A stretch of DNA of 14,989 nucleotides from Cephalothrix spiralis (taxonomy: Eukaryota; Nemertea; Palaeonemertea; Archinemertea; Cephalotrichidae): assembly GCA_032353305.1 (NCBI GenBank), contig JAUCNG010022231.1, positions 1-14,989 on the forward strand, given 5' to 3'. Positions 7,561 through 14,989 of this stretch are shown one piece after another. The notes beneath the pieces are model-generated. The model did not search any database. It was not told the origin of the DNA and saw nothing but the letters and a program-made list of their open reading frames with translations. The first letter of the stretch is position 1, and each line of letters opens with the position of its first letter. Made by a program: the position numbers and the translations under genes.

Positions 7561-8127
7561 AGAATGTCTTTCCGCAAAGGAAGCTCCCCCTTTCGAAGTA
7601 AATCCGCTTAGGTCCGGTATATAGAAAATAGGACCTGATGATGGGAGTACTGGACTAAATATGCCAGGGAAAGCGCTCTGTGACCAGGCTCAGGTACTAC
7701 TGATACTGAGCATCTGTAACTATACGGGTCTATGCCCAGTGACCCAAATAGGGTAGCAAGTTATTTGTCATGGTATAGTCATCACATTGAACCGCCAACC
7801 GCCAACTCTCATATTGAGAACCTCAAATCTATCGCGAACCGCATGCGTTGTATGTTCGAGTGCAGCTCGGCACCGAAAATATCTCATTGGGCTCCTAGAT
7901 ATCAGAAGCCAGTTACAGCGCTTGAAATAGTGAAATACCTTGATAAACGCTGACTCTTTTCCGGTTATATCATAAGTCAAGCCGCTGCTAGGAGAGGCCT
8001 TAAGGTAATAGTTCATATACTCGCCCTACAGGTGGTGTAGGCATACAACTGATTGTGTTATGGTTTCGTAATTCCCCAAGTGAGCTTAGACACGTCAGTG
8101 ACAATTTTTTTCTTTTTTAATTTTCAG

Positions 8128-8354
8128 TTATACAAAGCGGAGAAAGCCGACAGGACACGTGACTTAAGAACAGTTGATATTTATCGACAACATACGAAAA
8201 AAGATGCCATTATGACCATGTTAAATTCAGTCATTTCAACCGAACATAGTATTTACCCAACGCTTGGTTCTACAGAATATTTTGAATTCCAATTAAAGAA
8301 TCCCTATAATGTTCAACATACAGTCAGTATTCATTTGAAGGATTCGGATTTAAG
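8128..8354 (+). CDS. NPHP4: Nephrocystin-4, internal exon (4th of 7)
   Basis: Acceptor TAATTTTCAG, phase 0, then LYKAEKADRTRDLRTVDIYRQHTKKDAI, a helical basic segment, followed by ISTEHSIYPTLGSTEYFEF and LKNPYNVQHTVSIHL. The STEH...TLG...EFFEF-like string and the KNP.N.QHTV string are strong family signatures of NPHP4 and begin a beta-sandwich-like region. The exon ends ATTTAAG|GTATGA at 8354 with two bases AG of a split codon (phase 2). Joined to C at 9247, this makes Ser, giving DLSVVTD, which fits the family. Length is 75 codons plus two bases. Reading on past the donor gives a short frame ending at 8394 that is intronic. Confidence 0.93.
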
Positions 8355-9246
8355 GTATGAATATAAGCTCCCAGTGCGGTTGCGCATGCAGTAGTTAGCA
8401 CGTCTGTCTTTGAATCTCAATGGTTCGTTGGCGTAGTTTGGTAGCCCACGTGGGGCCCAACTTATTTTAATCAGACCACTCGGCGAAATTGGCTGGCCAC
8501 TGCTTGCTTGCTTGCTTATTCAAATGTGAATAAATGCTCTTTCGATTGATTTGATGCTCCAAATATATGTTATAAATCATTAGTAAATTAATATATATTT
8601 GTTTTATCTACAAGCATTTAAACACACTTTCAAACCTGTTTTAAAATGAGGAAGGAAATATTTGACTTTTCGGTCCACAATTCGCTGTTTATTGTTCAGT
8701 AGTAAACTTACAAGCTCGTCATTACACAGATATCTAATAAATAGCTCAAATTTTACAGTTTCATTAATCAAAATATCTGAATAAGCCTTCCCCTAAAACC
8801 GAAATGCATATGGTGTAGACATTAATTGAGATATTATTAGGATATTATTGTAGCAGCGCTTAGAAGCTACGAATGTTTTGATTTCTTAAGGACAGTATCC
8901 TTATTAAAAATACGTATGTTCATGCAAAGTTGACCCGATCCCCACTGTACGCTTTCAGTGCCCCCACCGATACCGTCAAATTACCGTATTAACAGCGTAC
9001 TCTTATAGATTTTCAATATGAATATTTAGAGCCAGGTTTACCCAAAGAGGAGGGACATCATTCCACTGCACGTGTGTCCATTGTCCAACAACCAGATTTC
9101 AACATTCCAACGTTATTTCATCATTTTATTTATTTCTATGTTGACAAAATATCAAATGAGTGCGAGCCGGGATAGCTGTTTCGAGTCTTTTGCGATTGAC
9201 ATTAACAGTCGGACATTTTCAGCATTGATATCATTCTTTCTTTCAG
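8355..9246 (+). other. NPHP4: NPHP4 intron with a SINE-like element and an odd coding-like patch
   Basis: The intron runs from GTATGA to TTTCTTTCAG. A SINE-like element lies at 8365-8556. Positions 8560-8940 are AT-rich with nothing recognised. A less AT-rich patch at 8993-9172 is open for 60 codons and looks coding-like, but its splice phase does not fit NPHP4; it is described among the findings. Confidence 0.7.
8365..8556 (+). mobile_element. SINE-like element with A/B-box traces and CTTG-repeat tail
   Basis: GCAGTAGTTAGCACG (8389-8403) resembles a tRNA A box, and TGGTTCGTTGG (8421-8431) a degraded B box about 25 bases further. A GC-rich body follows (GTAGCCCACGTGGGGCCCAA, 8441-8460), then CTTGCTTGCTTGCTTATT and GAATAAATGCTCTTTCGATTGATT. 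An A/B box head, unrelated body and short simple-repeat tail is the layout of tRNA-derived SINEs; tails of the CGATTGATT type are, to my knowledge, common in mollusc SINEs. It inserts almost directly after the 5' splice site (donor at 8355). No target-site duplication was identified. Confidence 0.5.
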
Positions 9247-9436
9247 CGTTGTAACCGATACTCGTGAATGGCGATATTTCAAAACTCTCCATGGCTTAAA
9301 TACTCCAGTTGAAGAAGACATGTTCAGCAATGATAGAACTTCAGATTTTTGTCAAATATTTTTACGTCCAAAAGAAACAGTCAACATCCCTTTTAAATTT
9401 TATTCAATCAAAGCAGATCACAATGTAGATCAACAG
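9247..9436 (+). CDS. NPHP4: Nephrocystin-4, internal exon (5th of 7)
   Basis: After TTTCTTTCAG a single C completes Ser (AG|C), then VVTDTREWRYFKTLHGLNTPVEEDMF. TREWR.FK and TPVEEDMF are strongly conserved in NPHP4. The rest, FLRPKETVNIPFKFYS, has the pattern of a beta strand carrying the P.E...VPFKF motif seen in Ig/ASH-like repeats of ciliary proteins. It ends CAACAG|GTAAAT after Gln, phase 0. Length is 63 codons plus one base. The frame continues 36 codons into the intron before a TAG at 9545-9547; this reads smoothly but the family resumes at 13173 without it. Confidence 0.94.
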
Positions 9437-10797
9437 GTAAATATTGAATGTACAGCATCGTATTTAACATATCACATGCAGAGCCAGAGTCTAGACGCTA
9501 GAATAAGAATTCATGTACATGTACTGAGTACTCCTCCTCGAAGTTAGTGAAAAAGCCATTTCTGCGTTTTTTTTAAATCGGGCAAAAAACTTCAATTGCC
9601 CATTGTGGGCCCACAGAAGGTCCGATCGAAAAAATATTTTGCGTTTCTTAATATTTGTGTCCGGTACCCGGTATAGAAAATCCGCCATGATCGTTTTGCC
9701 CTATCAATCTATGATGGGATCTCAAAGTGCTTTAAATCGCCCGCGTCACACTGTCCCGATGTTGACATATCAAAAAATAAAGAAAATCGGTGATGTGATG
9801 AATCACGACCGTCTAGATCTGGTTCTTAGAAAAAATGGCTCATAAATATATATTAATTAAACGAAACATGTATATAAAACAAAAATAAGAAATTCATATC
9901 AGTTTATATGACATTAAGTACCTTAGTGTGGCGCTCCCGCTCGGTCTCCTCTCTCGCAAATTTTGTAATTGTCCGTAGACTCGCGCGCCGCAATATGGTC
10001 GGAGGGCAAGTACAGTTTATTAATGTATCTTCCGCGGCCCCTTTATTGCAAATTTTGGACCATTCTCACCTCCTATTTTTGGGTCTGAGCAGATAATTAT
10101 CCTTCGATTAACAAATGACCGATTTTGATCTCCAAAAGAAATCCCTAGTACTGCACTATAGTACAATGTTAATTGAATTGCACTGCAAGTTTTGGAAAAT
10201 AATTAACTATTTTTAATTACTCGAAATTTAATTCGTCGAATTAAGTAAAAAATACATGTTTGAAATTCCTGAAAAAAATGAAGAGGCTAAAAGTTTGCAA
10301 AATGAAACTTTTTATTTGTATCTAGAAGCGACGCCTTTTATCCTATATATGAACTATTTTCAAAACTATTGTATTTCATGTGGTCTAGTATATCTAGATC
10401 ATTATGATTTCTCTGATTAACATACTTTGTCAATATATTTCTGAAGATCATTTAATAGGAATATTGATAGCGTTGAAAATTATTTTGTCTTATTTGATAA
10501 TCGATAAAACAACGAATTTTACCGGCACCATAGGAATATGTGCTATACCATTTGTTATAAATAAAAAAAAAGAATACCTTTTATTTAAAAATTATATGAA
10601 TGATCATTATTTGTAATTCCCGTCTTTCCCGCCGTGTTGTTTGCTCAGCCAGGGATTGTATTCGGGGTGAAAAAAAAGAAAATCGCTTCTCGACCTATTC
10701 AGTTATACACATTGGAACATCCAGCGAGCTCAAAATGAGCCAGATCTATATGCGATCATATGCAGTCTCGATGCATGATGCTCCAGGCTAAGATCAT

Positions 10798-10926
10798 TCA
10801 GAGGTCATCGCCGTTTCCACGAGGACGTTATATCATTGCACTATGTGATATTGTCTTTGAGGGGGAACTGTGAGGACAAAGTTCCGCAAAGGCGTTGAAA
10901 CACGTGGAAGACCACGGACCTCTGAC
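10798..10926. repeat. Imperfect fold-back segment in large intron
   Basis: CAGAGGTC at 10799-10806 pairs with GACCTCTG at 10918-10925, with further partial complementarity inward (TTTCCACG against CGTGGAAG). ATTGCACT and AGTGCAAT also pair near 10835 and 10928. The structure is imperfect; it may be a piece of an old inverted-repeat element. Confidence 0.35.
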
Positions 10927-11058
10927 AGTGCAATACTGTATTATCTGTTCATTAGAACGGGTTAATCATCCTGTATATAGTAGGATGAGCCCATTCCAAT
11001 TCGCAGAACTACGTCATGCCTTGACTGTCATGACAAACTCTACTCAGACATCGTACTC

Positions 11059-11438
11059 TTCCTACTTTTCCTGCTTTTAGAAAAATCCTCATACTTTTCC
11101 TACTTTTGAGAGATATTCATACTTTTCTTAATTTCAACCTCAATTATCATAAAATATGATGAAAATTGTGTAAAAAGGAAAATGCGTCCAAATTGTTCTC
11201 GCCTCGCTTCGCTCGGCCTAAGATTTTATCATTTTACGTACATTTGTGCAAAGGAACGTGCCAAAAATGGTTAGATTATATGTATTGATTTACTGTAAAG
11301 GAAAAAAATATTTTGGTTGTAGCGAAGGATATTACTGGAAAATCCGCTCATATTATCAGAAAAACTCATAAATTCTCATAAAATATTGCCCGGCGTCAGA
11401 ATCCTTACATTCCTACTTTTTCCTTCAAATCCTCATAC
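11059..11438. repeat. Pair of direct repeats TTCCTACTTTT...CCTCATACTTTT
   Basis: TTCCTACTTTT followed by AAATCCTCATACTTTT occurs at 11059-11099 and again at 11410-11438, in the same orientation, about 310 bases apart. The first copy is followed by another CCTACTTTT and CATACTTTT. The enclosed segment includes GCCTCGCTTCGCTCGGC (11201-11217), itself a near palindrome. This could be one dispersed element with direct terminal repeats; no open reading frame lies inside. Confidence 0.5.
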
Positions 11439-11445
11439 TTTTTGA

Positions 11446-11760
11446 CCAAGGGCCGGTACGATCTCTGTCTACTGAGCTTGCCCAATTTGGGAGGTGATCC
11501 CTTTACGTGTTCGGTGATGACGTAATTGTTCAGCGACCTCTCTTAGGGTCTGAAGGCTCCTTGTCGAGCGCAAGCATCCTACCGCTGCTGGGTGCGCGCC
11601 TGCCATCGACTAAATGTGTGTTGAGTTTGGGGATTCACCTGACGGTGGGTTAATTCACGCACTCTTCGAGGAGCTGGAAGGCGCCGAGGAGGGCTAGCTT
11701 GCCTGTGGGGCAATCAATGTGGAGAGCCAAAAAGGCCAGGGATTGCTCGGGGTGATATTA
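11446..11760. other. GC-rich block of unknown origin in large intron
   Basis: Base composition changes sharply here to GC-rich inside an AT-rich intron, between the direct repeats at 11438 and the CGGCGGT motifs at 11887. On the minus strand a 35-codon stretch (about 11650-11757) reads like a helical protein piece (LAFLALHIDC, GAFQLLEECVN) between stops. This may be a fragment of a retrotransposon or other inserted gene, but no domain was recognised and all frames are broken. Confidence 0.4.
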
Positions 11761-11886
11761 AAACAGAAAAATTCTAAGGAGGAACGTCCAGGCTACGGAA
11801 AAAACATACGTCTACTTGCAAAATGTCTTTTTGCCCTACTTCTACCCAACTAAAGCCGAACTATAGCTAAAGACTTTTCGAAAAAA

Positions 11887-12063
11887 TCTTGTCGGCGGTA
11901 AAAGTAAATTGAGCAAGCTTTTCAAATAATCTCGTCGGCGGTATAAAAAAATCAATTTTTTTTTTATCCCGACTGTTTTTTCTCTTGAAAAGTCCGCTAC
12001 CTGCGGTAAATTTTTTTATTATTATTTCCATTTTTCGAAATTCTCACCGGCGGTGCGATAAAA
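11887..12063 (+). repeat. Four irregularly spaced CGGCGGT-type motifs
   Basis: CTTGTCGGCGGTAAAAG (11889), CTCGTCGGCGGTATAAAA (11931), CTACCTGCGGTAAA (11997) and CTCACCGGCGGTGCGATAAAA (12043) share a T/C-GGCGGT-AAAA core. Each is preceded by a TTTC/TTGAAA-type string (TTTTCGAAA, TTTTCAAA, TTGAAAA). A unit of roughly 30 bases, repeated at uneven distances and diverging, is the best description. Confidence 0.5.
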
Positions 12064-12402
12064 AGTAATTAAAAAAGAGCACTTACGGCCGCGAAATGAG
12101 GAATAGAAACTACATATATATACTCCCCTATATGTCTCAAATCTTTAATTTTATGTTACACGCCTACGTTGAAAATTGAATCGGAATCGATCGCTGGCTA
12201 TTCATTTGTATTTGAAATGACGCAATGCGCCTGTACAATAATCAAAACCTTAACAAACGAATGTGTGACTTTAATAGATGTTCATCTTGCAACCCTCACT
12301 ACCGGACCCAGCAGTATAGATTTTTGCGGCGCGATATTACGTTTGGGACTTCTTTAGCAGATTATCAGTATAGTTTTAAGTCTGTCCGGTTAGTGGTCGT
12401 GA

Positions 12403-12457
12403 TTTCGTGATGATTTCATTCACGTTGGTTCAATCCCAGCATCGCGCCAAATGTTAT
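12403..12457 (+). mobile_element. tRNA-derived SINE relic (second copy)
   Basis: GTTGG-TTCAATC-CCAGC (12424-12440) is a perfect tRNA T-arm (5-bp stem with one G-T pair, 7-base loop, B-box consensus). It is followed by ATCGCGCCA, like an acceptor end. CGTGA/TCACG (12406-12410, 12420-12424) forms an anticodon-arm-like stem directly in front, with a 9-base loop and no variable loop. Similarity to 7388-7446 extends past the tRNA-like part (CCAAATGTTATC). It is therefore read as a SINE head rather than a functional tRNA. Confidence 0.55.
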
Positions 12458-12550
12458 CTATATTAAGAACCGACACCATGCCCCAGACTGGGTTGCGTGA
12501 ATGCAAAATCAAAGGCATAGCACATGTAAAAAAAACTGTAGAGCCCTTTT

Positions 12551-12897
12551 CGATAAAAGTGTAAAAAATCTATATTTTGCGCTTCGAAGACTTCAAAAAG
12601 AGATAGAAAATAAATATTGGTATTTGTGAATTCCTTGGGCCCGAAAACCATGGGTTAGGTCAAAGTTCCATGTCCCTAACCAAATTACTTTCCGAATTAT
12701 AAGTGATCAAAATTCGCACAATTTGTACACAGCATACAAAATTTTTGATCACTCATAGCTCGGAAGCTAATTGGGTTAGGAACATGGAACCTTGACCTAC
12801 CTCATGGTTTTCGGGCCCAAGGAATTCACAAATACCAATATTTTTTTTCTATCTCTTTTGAAGTCTTCGAAGCGCAATTTTTTTTTTGTAAATATCG
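12551..12897. mobile_element. Long fold-back palindrome (MITE-like, about 340 bp)
   Basis: The left arm (about 12551-12727) and right arm (about 12734-12897) are inverse complements over their whole length with few mismatches. Matching blocks are GCGCTTCGAAGACTTCAAAA (12580) against its complement near 12856-12874, TATTGGTATTTGTGAATTCC (12615) against 12820-12839, CCTTGGGCCCGAAAACCATG (12633) against 12803-12822, and GATCAAAATT near the centre (12705) against AATTTTTGATC (12740). The central loop is only a few to 20 bases. It has no coding capacity. Such hairpins are typical of fold-back elements or MITEs; a transcript through it would form a long double-stranded RNA. Exact ends and a target duplication could not be fixed. 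Confidence 0.85.
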
Positions 12898-13172
12898 ATT
12901 TTTCTCAAAAATTTCCCAAACGACCTATTTTTTATCATCAGATATGTTATTAGTACCCCATTAGGGATCATTTTAGCGTAAAATTAGAAAATCCGATTTT
13001 CGTGAATCCTATCACCCGTTAATTCAATGCCGTGTCATTCAATTCTTATAACTCAGATGATACTTTGAATAGGAGTAACATTTATGTACCATTAGAAAGC
13101 TGATAATTTCTATAATTTTGAAAATTTTGTTAAAAAGACTCGGGTTAATGTTTTTATCTAATTCATTTTCAG

Positions 13173-13410
13173 TCTCCACTTGATCCTTTTAAGACAAAAT
13201 CAAGAAAACCTACAGCAACTGAAAATGAATCGTTAGAATCTCGCCAAACTCTCGTCCAGTTTTTAACTGAAGAGGGGAAACCAGTTTCCATTTTGAATCT
13301 CAAGATTATACCACAGCCAAATGTCATCGATCAAACTTTTAGATTCTATCATCCAGAACAGACATTCTTGAAAAAGTCAATACGTTTACCATCCCATCAT
13401 ATGTTACCAG
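13173..13410 (+). CDS. NPHP4: Nephrocystin-4, internal exon (6th of 7)
   Basis: After TTCATTTTCAG, phase 0, it reads SPLDPFKTKSRKPTATENES, a polar linker, then TLVQFLTEEGKPVSILNLKIIPQPNVIDQTFRFYHPE and TFLKKSIRLP. The GKP..VL.L...PQP.V.DQ.FRFYHPE and FLKK.IRLP strings are among the most conserved in NPHP4, so identity is firm. The linker matches the position of the variable SPWK-type linker in the vertebrate protein. It ends TTACCAG|GTGAGA with one base (phase 1) of a Gly codon. Length is 79 codons plus one base. It follows a 3.7-kb intron; joining to 9436 restores the family order with no missing conserved block. Confidence 0.95.
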
Positions 13411-13813
13411 GTGAGATTTCTTATACCAATAAGCGAGTTCGTAATAACTAACCATTGCGCATGTCGGAAATAAAATAAATGTGAATAAATAAAGCCACGT
13501 GGCTGTAGTGTATACTCGCTGTATTAAATGCGTAGACAAACCTAATAAATCATGAATGATATACATAATATCATAATCAGATCAATATAATCATGCAAAT
13601 CTGGTATATTTCGATAACTGAGGAATGTCAGCTGCAATTATTTTTAACTCTTAACATCTCAGCATGTAATCATGAGATCCCATGAGAAGTGCTTGAACTG
13701 TGTCTATAAATAACAAACGGTAGTACTCATCGGGATAAATGATTTATATGCAATTAGTATTGGAAATTTCGAAGTTGAATATTTATGAGTGATATATTTA
13801 TGATAATATATAT

Positions 13814-14368
13814 ATGTCCCGTGTATAGTCCGCCTCAATGAATAATCCGCACCCCAAACTTTTGGACAACATTTTAGTAAAAAACCTAAAATCTATGTAA
13901 TCATGTATAACAACACGCACCCCTAACTTAGAGTAAAGTGTATGTACAGAAATATGTAGTGCGCTAAAGTACACTTCTTTTTCCTGGAATTTTTATACCC
14001 GATCAGATATCTACCTCTTGTTTACTAGAGTAAGAAATATGCTGCTACATTGCAATAAGTTGTCTATTTCAATGCCTGAATGCCTTACAGAACGACGTAA
14101 ACATATAAAATTGGTCATTTGTGAATAAGCAATGAGACTGTGATTAAAGATCATTATGCGTTTTTAAACTTTATTTTGTACTATGATAGTCATTCAAAAT
14201 CAACTGCGTGTATCATTGTATAAATTAAACATGTTGAATAAAAGTATAGGTTCTATCAAAATATATGTACGGATGTAATTATATATGTTAAGAATTGTTT
14301 CTCAAAAACCTGTACCAAGACTTTTGCCGCAAAATTGAGTAAAAAGGTGCGGACTATACACGTGACAT
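13814..14368. mobile_element. Non-autonomous DNA transposon (MITE) with 20-bp terminal inverted repeats
   Basis: The left end ATGTCCCGTGTATAGTCCGC (13814-13833) and the inverse complement of 14349-14368 differ at one base of 20. The innermost 13 bases, GTGTATAGTCCGC, are identical. A second ATAATCCGCACC string lies just inside the left end (13842-13853), a subterminal repeat of the kind seen in pogo/Tigger-like (Tc1/mariner superfamily) elements. The interior (about 515 bp) has no substantial open frame, so it would depend on a transposase elsewhere. No clean TA or other target duplication was seen, so the family is a suggestion only. Confidence 0.75.
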
Positions 14369-14425
14369 TTCGGTACACAAACTGATATAGCAGAAAAGAA
14401 AAAAAGCACGGACACAAGGAACATC

Positions 14426-14449
14426 AAAATAATAAAATAATAAAATAAG
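14426..14449 (+). repeat. Short AAAATAAT microsatellite
   Basis: Three 8-base units, AAAATAAT twice and AAAATAAG once, lie in tandem just beyond the inverted-repeat element. Confidence 0.7.
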
Positions 14450-14887
14450 GCTGATTTCATCAAATTTTCGACTTAACTGGTCTTTATCAAGATGTATAAT
14501 AAATAGAAAATGTACACAAATGTTTATATATGTGACGGCATGCTTGATTCCTTTTTAGTAAATGTATTAAATGATATTGATTGACGATAATCCAAATTTT
14601 GTCTCAGCGACGATCAATTATTTTCTTATTGCGTCGATCTTGCCATTCGTGATCTGTAATCCGGTAATGTCCGGCGATTGTCCGCTCATACCCCGGAAGT
14701 CATCCGTGATCCTTAGGCAAGCTTAGGCTACCATTGCTTCTTGGTGGCTCGGACACGTGACGCTTAATTAACTACTGTATTACCTGTATGTGTGTATATG
14801 TTTTTTTTAATATATAGTTTTTTATTTTCAAAATCAATGTGTGTATGGACAATTTGGCTCATATTTATTTTTAAATATTTGTTTTAG

Positions 14888-14989
14888 GTATGCCGATAGG
14901 TGGCGGTTCAGCACATCAAATATTCGTTCGATGCAGTGATCAAAATGTGATAGCAACAACCAAACCTGTTCAATTAGGTGAACCTCAAG
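14888..14989 (+). CDS. NPHP4: Nephrocystin-4, exon cut by the window edge (7th of 7)
   Basis: After ATTTGTTTTAG the bases GT complete the Gly codon (G|GT) left by the previous exon. The frame then reads MPIGGGSAHQIFVRCSDQNVIATTKPVQLGEPQ. The VRCSD.NVI...Q..GEP pattern is the expected next segment of NPHP4, after FLKK.IRLP and a PG turn. The window ends inside the exon, so the downstream Ig/ASH-like repeats and the stop codon are not present here. Confidence 0.92.

Larger units (their letters stand above)
7355..8127 (+). other. NPHP4: NPHP4 intron filled with repeat relics
   Basis: The intron runs from GTAATA to AATTTTCAG. From about 7390 to 8040 the sequence is clearly more GC-rich than other introns and than the AT-rich stretch before the acceptor. 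It includes a tRNA-like SINE head (7388-7446) and an A-box-like string at 7532-7545. Open frames of 73 and 82 codons on opposite strands (7732-7953, 7768-8016) look like by-products of this composition; no domain was recognised. Confidence 0.7.
9437..13172 (+). other. NPHP4: Large NPHP4 intron (3.7 kb) with multiple repeats
   Basis: The intron runs from GTAAAT to TTCATTTTCAG. From left to right it has mixed AT-rich sequence (9550-10620) with more GC-rich patches at 9925-10030; a hairpin-containing patch (10798-10926); a CCTACTTTT direct-repeat element (11059-11438); a GC-rich block (11446-11760); CGGCGGT motifs (11887-12063); a tRNA-like SINE relic (12403-12457); a long fold-back palindrome (12551-12897); and AT-rich sequence up to the acceptor. 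Open frames inside (for example 9603-9845, 9908-10096, 10404-10616, 10600-10791, 10895-11080) show no recognised domain and are considered chance. Confidence 0.75.
13411..14887 (+). other. NPHP4: NPHP4 intron carrying an inverted-repeat element
   Basis: The intron runs from GTGAGA to TTTGTTTTAG. It contains a 555-bp element with 20-bp terminal inverted repeats (13814-14368), a small (AAAATAAT) microsatellite (14426-14449) and a more GC-rich patch at 14600-14760 with recurrent CCGGTAATGTCCGG-like strings. The remainder is AT-rich and shows nothing recognisable. Confidence 0.75.

Noticed and set aside
7732-8016. Overlapping open frames on both strands in intron 3
   Set aside because: No recognised domain; they lie in repeat-derived, GC-richer sequence where long open frames arise by chance.
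9437-9547. In-frame 36-codon extension of the TPVEEDMF exon to a TAG
   Set aside because: A good donor CAG|GTAAAT at 9436 and a phase-matched family continuation at 13173 argue for intron sequence; an intron-retention isoform is possible but unsupported.
12329-12447. Complete tRNA gene: GCGCGAT (12329) pairs perfectly with ATCGCGC (12441)
   Set aside because: The span of 119 bases is too long without a recognisable intron, there is no proper D-arm/A box after the first stem, and no variable loop. A SINE relic explains the T-arm better.
12463-12651. Minus-strand open frame of 62 codons
   Set aside because: It lies mostly in the left arm of the fold-back palindrome and has no domain.
13339-13566. 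Minus-strand open frame of 75 codons with hydrophobic stretches
   Set aside because: It overlaps the NPHP4 exon 13173-13410 in antisense; the hydrophobicity is a by-product of AT-rich sequence.
1-14989. CRISPR array, bacterial operons, rRNA or viral polymerase genes
   Set aside because: No regularly spaced repeats with unique spacers, no ribosome-binding-site-led gene clusters, and no polymerase, integrase or capsid motifs were seen; spliced exons show a eukaryotic genome.

Overview
This is an AT-rich stretch of an animal nuclear genome. Long introns, consensus GT/AG splice sites, tRNA-derived short repeats (SINE-like) and a conserved ciliary gene all point to a metazoan. The ankyrin-kinase architecture and the repeat types suggest a lophotrochozoan, most plausibly a bivalve mollusc. 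That species guess is inference and rests on no database search.

Layout. Positions 1-800 hold no recognisable coding sequence, apart from a plausible splice acceptor ending at 768. Positions 801-3191 encode a single-exon protein of 796 residues: seven regular 33-residue ankyrin repeats plus flanking degenerate ones, a helical linker, and a complete protein kinase domain at the C-terminus. Immediately downstream (3270-3684) lies a diverged tandem copy of the last part of the kinase. It starts exactly at a splice-acceptor-like site and is interrupted by one stop codon, so it is either an alternative terminal exon or a decaying duplication. Positions 3700-4882 are non-coding.

From 4883 to the right edge, seven phase-compatible exons on the + strand encode about 500 residues of nephrocystin-4 (NPHP4), a ciliary transition-zone scaffold. 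Segments such as IDVWDGDSL, TPVEEDMF and FRFYHPE identify it. The exons are 4883-5141, 5893-6085, 7050-7354, 8128-8354, 9247-9436, 13173-13410 and 14888-14989 (cut by the window edge). The N-terminal half of the protein must lie to the left of the window and the last part to the right. The ankyrin-kinase gene therefore appears to sit, in the same orientation, inside an upstream NPHP4 intron, unless this NPHP4 locus is truncated.

The introns are rich in repeat relics: two related tRNA-like SINE heads (introns 3 and 5), a SINE-like element with a CTTG-repeat tail (intron 4), a roughly 340-bp fold-back palindrome and several short repeat families (intron 5), and a 555-bp element with 20-bp terminal inverted repeats (intron 6). 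No transposase, reverse transcriptase, rRNA, intact tRNA or CRISPR array was seen. The two genes have no evident functional link; their association looks positional.
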